Assembly: GCA_021159005.1 (NCBI GenBank)
Contig: JAGGSN010000049.1
Coordinates: forward strand, 1 to 37,565
Source: Candidatus Zixiibacteriota bacterium
GTDB lineage: Bacteria > Zixibacteria > MSB-5A5 > UBA10806 > 4484-95
Length of the DNA: 37,565 nt
Direction of reading: 5' to 3'
Shown piece after piece: positions 33,141 through 37,565 of the stretch (positions are counted from its first letter, which is position 1; each line of letters opens with the position of its first letter). The position numbers and the translations under genes were made by a program. Under the pieces are notes generated by a model that was not told the DNA's origin, did no database searches, and saw nothing but the letters and a program-made list of their open reading frames with translations.

Positions 33141-35123
33141 CTACACAAACAATGGCGCAAGCACCAATGATACAATCGCCATCAGCTTGATAAGGATGTT
33201 CATCGACGGGCCGGAGGTGTCTTTGAACGGGTCGCCGACTGTATCGCCGACTACCGCAGCTTTGTGAGCATCACTGCCCTTGCCGCCATACGCGCCAGCC
33301 TCGATGAGTTTTTTGGCATTATCCCAAGCGCCGCCGCCGTTTGACATCATAAGAGCCATTAACACGCCGGTAAGAGTAGCGCCGCCGAGAAGACCGCCTA
33401 AAGCTTCCTTGCCAAGAATAAAGCCAACAAGAATCGGAACAACAATCACTAAAAGCCCGGGCGCAACCATTTGCCGAAGAGCGCCTACGGTAGCAATATC
33501 AACACAACGTTTGCTGTCAGGTTTGGCTTTCCCTTCCATCAAACCGGGGATTTCTTTAAACTGACGGCGAACTTCCTGTACCATTTTAAATGCCGCTTTG
33601 CCGACAGCGCCCATAGTAAGCGAAGCAACCAAGAACGGCAATATACCGCCTATAAACATGCCAACAATAACAGTAACATTCATTAAATCAATAGCTTTAA
33701 GATGAACGGCGGAACTGTAGGCAGAGAACAACGCCAAAGCTGTTAAAGCGGCAGAACCGATTGCGAAACCTTTACCAATAGCGGCAGTTGTATTTCCCAA
33801 AGAGTCAAGATGATCAGTGATTTTTCTGACATCTTTTCCTAATCCGGCCATCTCGGTAATACCGCCGGCATTATCAGCAACCGGACCATAAGCATCGACT
33901 GCCATAGTAACACCGATTGTACCAAGCATGCCAACTGCGGCAATACCAATACCATATAACCCGGCGAAATAATAAGCAAAATAGACTGCCATAGAAATTA
34001 CAAGCACCGGCAAAGCAACGGATTGCATGCCAACCTCTAAACCGGCAATAATAGTAGTAGCCGGTCCAGTTTTGGCGGATTCGGCAATTTTGCGAACCGG
34101 AGCCGCGGCTGTGTAATATTCTGTCAGTAGTCCTAAAATTATTCCGGCGACATTTCCTATAAGAACCGCCCAAAAGACGCTTATCACAACTTCTGAATTG
34201 GCAATCAAGAAATATGTAGCCACAAGCATAACTACAGAGCCAACATAAGTTACAATCCTTAATACCGCCGCTGGATTCAATTTTGAAAATATGTTCACAG
34301 AAAGTATTCCAAGCATCGAGGCAACAATTCCAACTGTAACAATTAGCAGCGGCAAGCTCATATAGTCCATTCTATAATCCGGTATATTTCCCCACATTGA
34401 TGTAGCCGCTATGGTTATCGCCGCAATAATTGAACCAACATAAGATTCAAATAAGTCGGCTCCCATTCCGGCTGTGTCGCCAACATTATCGCCAACATTA
34501 TCAGCAATAACAGCTGGGTTGCGAGGGTCATCTTCAGGAATACCAGCCTCAACTTTGCCTACCAAATCAGCGCCAACATCAGCAGCTTTTGTGAAAATAC
34601 CGCCGCCGACACGAGCAAATAAAGCTATCGATGATGCGCCCATAGCAAACCCGGTTACATTTACAAAAGCATCGGGTGAATTAAAAAAGTAAAAATATAT
34701 GCCTACTCCAACCAATCCTAAGCTGGCAACAGACATGCCCATTACAGCGCCGCCCGAGAAAGCGATTTTTAAAGCAGCTGGTTCGCCTGAATCTTTGGCA
34801 GCTGCGGCAGTTCTAACATTCGCCCGAGTAGCGGCTTGCATTCCAAATACGCCGGCTATCATTGAACAGAAAGCGCCGCTAATAAAACAAATAGCGGTAA
34901 GAATTCCAATTTTCCAGGCTAACAACGCAAAAACCACCACTATAAAGATAGCCAGAATAGAGTATTCCCGCTTGAGAAATACCATAGCGCCGTCATGAAT
35001 AACATCCGCTAACTCTACCATCTGTTTTGTTCCTGGCGATTTCCGTTTAATTGACAGAAACAGAAAAAAAGCAAACAGAAGACCAATTGCACCCAGCAAA
35101 ACAGCAAGAAGACCGGTGTCCAT
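33141..35123 (-). CDS. hppA: Membrane-bound ion-pumping pyrophosphatase (K+-dependent type)
   Basis: The product is 660 aa with about 16 membrane helices. It hydrolyses pyrophosphate and pumps H+ and/or Na+ out of the cytoplasm. Substrate-binding motifs include [23 protein letters not shown]-type sequence, [33 protein letters not shown] and [27 protein letters not shown] has Ala where K+-independent enzymes have Lys, which marks K+ dependence. With the FESY glutamate, this makes a Na+ or Na+/H+ pump more likely than a plain H+ pump (inference). GGAG precedes the ATG. It is monocistronic with its own terminator. Confidence 0.96.
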   Translation of the reverse strand: MDTGLLAVLLGAIGLLFAFFLFLSIKRKSPGTKQMVELADVIHDGAMVFLKREYSILAIFIVVVFALLAWKIGILTAICFISGAFCSMIAGVFGMQAATRANVRTAAAAKDSGEPAALKIAFSGGAVMGMSVASLGLVGVGIYFYFFNSPDAFVNVTGFAMGASSIALFARVGGGIFTKAADVGADLVGKVEAGIPEDDPRNPAVIADNVGDNVGDTAGMGADLFESYVGSIIAAITIAATSMWGNIPDYRMDYMSLPLLIVTVGIVASMLGILSVNIFSKLNPAAVLRIVTYVGSVVMLVATYFLIANSEVVISVFWAVLIGNVAGIILGLLTEYYTAAAPVRKIAESAKTGPATTIIAGLEVGMQSVALPVLVISMAVYFAYYFAGLYGIGIAAVGMLGTIGVTMAVDAYGPVADNAGGITEMAGLGKDVRKITDHLDSLGNTTAAIGKGFAIGSAALTALALFSAYSSAVHLKAIDLMNVTVIVGMFIGGILPFLVASLTMGAVGKAAFKMVQEVRRQFKEIPGLMEGKAKPDSKRCVDIATVGALRQMVAPGLLVIVVPILVGFILGKEALGGLLGGATLTGVLMALMMSNGGGAWDNAKKLIEAGAYGGKGSDAHKAAVVGDTVGDPFKDTSGPSMNILIKLMAIVSLVLAPLFV

Positions 35124-35198
35124 TAAAACTCCTCTCTTAAAAGATTCAACAACTCATTAGTTATTTTTTTCACATTCTCACAATCAAATCATTTCGCA

Positions 35199-35226
35199 AA
35201 TTTAGGATTATAATAAAAATAGTCAA
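35199..35226 (-). promoter_or_regulatory. Possible promoter for the pyrophosphatase gene
   Basis: On the minus strand, TTGACT (35221-35226) is followed after 16 bases by TAAATT (35199-35204). ATTTTACTTGAC is shared with the ferredoxin and Lnt-region promoters, but the -10 is weak. Confidence 0.4.
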
Positions 35227-35417
35227 GTAAAATATCATCGGGAATTCCCAGAAATTATGATGATAAATTTAATATTGCTGAGCAAAGTATAATAATTTAA
35301 GTATAACAACAAAAAAATGAACCGATTAATACACTTTAAACATAAAAAAATAGAAATATTGCCTTATAGTTATTGGTTGCGTAATCGATTTAAACTCTAT
35401 TATATGCTGTAAAATAG

Positions 35418-36617
35418 ATGTATAATCTACTCATGAATGCAGCTGTTTTCAAATATAAAAGAGAAATATCATCGCCGGTTAAGGCTGTGCTTTACAGCAG
35501 CTTCAATATCGACAATAACCGCTTAGCCGTGATTCTCAATTCCCGTCAGTCGAAAACCCCAGCCGGTAATGATACCTGGATTGTGAATTCTATTAAAGCG
35601 GTACAGAATGCTATTGAAAACAATCTTATTCTCATTACCGGCTATGGCATGAATACATGGGAGCTAATCTGCAGCGCCGGCGGCGATTATAACGGTTACC
35701 AGATTATTATCTGTCCGATTAACTCGAAAAATGATATCGACTTAATCATAAATAATACTCTCGTTGATTTTGACCTCAATCGGGATAAAACCGGCTGGCT
35801 GTTTTTTAAAGCTGTTTCACCTTCCAAATCTCCCAAAGCAAGCTGGCCAATCAGGGATAAACTGGCTTTAAGCCTTGCCAATGTTATCATACCTGTTAGT
35901 ATCAGACCGAGCGGCAATTTGCTAAATCTTATAAATCAATACAGCAAAGATAATACTAAGACCATCATGGAGAATTACAGGATTCCCTATTTAAAAAGCA
36001 AAAGAATCCCAAATATTATGCCTATGGATGTCGGCGATAATCTTAAAAATATACTCTGGAACTACATCACCCACTGGACCAGAACCTGTAATGGTCCCTG
36101 GCCATTTGAATCCAGAAAAGAATATTATCAAAGGCTTATTTGTTCCAATGAGTGCTATCCTAACACAGCCTTCAATACATTAAAAAGTATCCTGCTTGAG
36201 AAAAAAATATATGCTTCATCAACACATCACAGGAAAGGAATTAATGCGGCGGCTTTTACCAGTCTTCCCCCCAAGGACGTACTATCATTTATGCACTGGC
36301 GACGACGGTATGTTCGCTGGAATTTCGAACCGTATGGCATTGCTATTGCGCGAGAAACCGCTATTCGAACAGGAATAAAACCGGTTATTTACGGAAAACC
36401 GGCATTATTTGACAGATTAACTGAAAATGATAAACCATATTTCCAAAGCGAGGGCGTTGATGGCGGCAATTGGCGCGAGGAGGGCGAGTGGCGATATATC
36501 GGTGATTTTACTCTGGCTGATATTAAGCCTGATGATATGATAATCATAGTAAAAAAACCGGCAGAAATTGAATTATTACAGGAGATTACCGAATCAAAGG
36601 TTGTTTCGTTTATATAA
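35418..36617 (+). CDS. Unrecognised two-part protein: Rossmann/SLOG-like N-terminus, AbiGi-like C-terminus
   Basis: The product is 399 aa with no signal peptide or membrane helix. Residues 30-175 read as alternating strands and helices: RLAVILNSR, ILITGYGMNTWELICSAGG, QIIICPIN, then NVIIPVSIRPSGNLLNLI. This resembles the order of motifs in DprA/LOG (SLOG) nucleotide-binding domains. Residues 250-380 (LKSILLEKKIYASS..., AAAFTSLPP, WNFEPYGIAIARETAIRTGI, KPVIYG, EWRYIGD) resemble the AbiGi/DUF2971-like pattern in phage-resistance proteins. Both assignments are by eye and uncertain. It starts at 35418 or an ATG at 35433, with no SD. It is alone, next to repeats. A plain metabolic role remains possible. 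Confidence 0.7.
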   Translation: MYNLLMNAAVFKYKREISSPVKAVLYSSFNIDNNRLAVILNSRQSKTPAGNDTWIVNSIKAVQNAIENNLILITGYGMNTWELICSAGGDYNGYQIIICPINSKNDIDLIINNTLVDFDLNRDKTGWLFFKAVSPSKSPKASWPIRDKLALSLANVIIPVSIRPSGNLLNLINQYSKDNTKTIMENYRIPYLKSKRIPNIMPMDVGDNLKNILWNYITHWTRTCNGPWPFESRKEYYQRLICSNECYPNTAFNTLKSILLEKKIYASSTHHRKGINAAAFTSLPPKDVLSFMHWRRRYVRWNFEPYGIAIARETAIRTGIKPVIYGKPALFDRLTENDKPYFQSEGVDGGNWREEGEWRYIGDFTLADIKPDDMIIIVKKPAEIELLQEITESKVVSFI

Positions 36618-36620
36618 TTC

Positions 36621-36825
36621 GGGCTTGCTGAATAATAAGGAACTGATTGCTAAACGCCGCTTGGTAACTGTATTTATCTTAGCTGATGGTTTTTTGTTGG
36701 AAAAGTCATTGCGAGGAGTCCGCCAATGGCGGGCGACGCGGCAATCTGCAGCTTGTTTAGTACCATATAAACAGATTGCTTCACTTCGTTCGCAATGACT
36801 GCTATTAGAGTTTTTCAACAAGCCC
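36621..36825. repeat. Nested repeat element with GGGCTTG-TGAA inverted ends
   Basis: The 205-base element is bounded by GGGCTTGCTGAA (36621-36632) and TTCAACAAGCCC (36814-36825), 12 bases with one mismatch. It contains a partial GCCGCTTGGTAAC copy (36651-36670) and a complete GTCATTGCGAG...GCAATGAC element (36705-36799) related to 5704-5832. It encodes no transposase and looks like a MITE carrying another repeat. It begins four bases after the stop of the preceding gene. Confidence 0.75.
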
Positions 36826-36837
36826 TAATGGGAATGT

Positions 36838-37167
36838 TTACTCTGGCTGCCAAACGGCGCTTGGTAGCCAGAGAAAAATATTACCATACGGTATGTGCAA
36901 TCTTTTTTGCTTATTTATTAGAAAATCCGGATATTCTTCCTGAATCATTTCGTTAATGTTTTTCCCATATATTTCTGATGAAGCGCCCAAGTCTTTCAGG
37001 TTTTCCCGCATATATTGATTTAGCATTTTCTGTTGTTCTTTGGTTTTTTGCCTTTGCGCCTCGATTTTAAGTATAACCTTATCATAACCCTTATCAGCAA
37101 TATAACTCATGACCCCAAGAAGTATGACAAAGGTAACCATCGAAGCAACAACGATTCGAATATTCAT
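36838..37167 (-). CDS. Small single-helix membrane protein, unknown function
   Basis: The product is 109 aa: one N-terminal membrane helix (MNIRIVVASMVTFVILLGVMS), then a charged helical, coiled-coil-like segment rich in Lys/Glu/Gln (KIEAQRQKTKEQQ...). The frame is open to 37203, but GGAGG eight bases before the ATG at 37167 sets the start. The last 11 residues (LWLPSAVWQPE) are encoded by the hairpin repeat at 36841-36873, so the original C-terminus has probably been replaced. No family recognised. Confidence 0.65.
   Translation of the reverse strand: MNIRIVVASMVTFVILLGVMSYIADKGYDKVILKIEAQRQKTKEQQKMLNQYMRENLKDLGASSEIYGKNINEMIQEEYPDFLINKQKRLHIPYGNIFLWLPSAVWQPE
36841..36873. repeat. Best-formed copy of the dispersed hairpin repeat, overlapping a gene end
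   Basis: CTCTGGCT (36841-36848) pairs with AGCCAGAG (36866-36873), with a further CCAA/TTGG pair inside, around a loop ACGGCGC. Related sequences are at 683-705, 5892-5918, 7054-7070 and 36651-36670. Confidence 0.7.
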
Positions 37168-37247
37168 TATATCATCCTCCCTGAATTTTATATTAAATAT
37201 CACTGCTGTCCGGCCTTTTATCCGCCTTAGGCAGATGCTATAGTGAT

Positions 37248-37467
37248 GTCATTCCCACACTGCCCGCGTCATTCCCAATACTGCCTACGTCATTCCCAAC
37301 TTGATTGGGAATCCAGAGATTGGTCATGCCGATACCTCCTGCCTGCCGGCGCCCGCCTGTCTGCGGACACGGGGCACGGTATTTTTGTTATCCACTATTG
37401 GTTTAAAAAACAGCCCCGTTCGCCACCGGCGGATTTCTGGATTCCCCCGCCGCGGCGGGGGAATGAC
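37248..37467. repeat. GTCATTCCC repeat cluster: short tandem repeats and an inverted element
   Basis: GTCATTCCCA recurs at 37248, 37268 and 37289, a 20-21-base period with diverged spacers. The third copy forms ATTCCCAA-TTGA-TTGGGAAT and opens an inverted element that closes with GGGGGAATGAC (37457-37467). Inside, CCAGAG/TTTCTGG and a GC-rich CCCCCGCCGCGGCGGGGG palindrome are visible. It is far more GC-rich than its surroundings and holds no gene; the rest of 37168-37565 is also non-coding. Confidence 0.7.
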
Positions 37468-37565
37468 GTAAATGGATAATCATCGAACCAAAATCGATTT
37501 CTGAAATTTTATTCCTCCTGTCGGCGGACAGGCATGAAATATTATGCAAAGCAAAAAGTAGAATG

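Noticed and set aside
37248-37310. Possible CRISPR array from three GTCATTCCC units
   Set aside because: Repeat cores are only about 10 bases, the spacing is 20-21 bases, and no cas genes are present; it fits a small dispersed repeat.

Overview
The window is about 37.5 kb of AT-rich bacterial chromosome carrying roughly 25 confidently called genes. The gene content points to the FCB group. The primary-type sigma factor is short (284 aa), lacks region 1.1 and closely resembles Bacteroidetes/Chlorobi RpoD. SecA is long, with an insertion and a zinc-binding tail. A DUF5683 protein sits beside a lipid kinase. A gingipain-type (C25) protease ends in a dockerin-like module, and an IPTL-CTERM protein is present. 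I lean towards a candidate phylum such as Zixibacteria or a relative; this is an inference from family content, not a phylogeny.

Layout. The left edge (1-524) is the 3' end of an IS1634-like transposase, followed by a gene-free stretch with a possibly pseudoknotted RNA (836-949). Next is an envelope-quality-control block: a Spy/CpxP-like periplasmic protein and two divergent HtrA/DegP proteases, followed by the sigma factor. A minus-strand block (5.9-10.3 kb) holds a small membrane protein, an IPTL-CTERM exported protein, a membrane-only remnant of apolipoprotein N-acyltransferase, an iron-sulfur-flavoprotein-like reductase, a DUF5683 protein and a diacylglycerol-kinase-like lipid kinase. A plus-strand carbohydrate block follows (10.4-15.9 kb): a deacetylase-like protein without catalytic residues, a divergent WecB-like epimerase, an SDR sugar-nucleotide enzyme, glutamine synthetase, and an intact PEP-CTERM-type polysaccharide deacetylase.

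Further right are a beta-barrel protein and a ferredoxin (minus), secA and a lipoprotein 5'-nucleotidase (plus), and the 1890-residue C25 protease (minus). Then comes a probable compatible-solute operon: glycerate kinase, glucosyl-3-phosphoglycerate synthase and a second glycosyltransferase. It is followed by a cysteine-rich DUF3795 protein and a K+-dependent membrane pyrophosphatase. The right end holds an unrecognised two-part protein (SLOG-like N-terminus, AbiGi-like C-terminus), a small membrane protein and several dispersed repeat families.

The best candidates for something undescribed are the two-part protein at 35.4-36.6 kb, the pair of catalytically degenerate sugar enzymes at 10.4-12.5 kb, the RNA at 836-949, and a hairpin repeat that supplies the 3' coding ends of two genes. 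Start codons were often moved from the longest reading frame to an internal start with a clear Shine-Dalgarno (SD) sequence; each case is noted.
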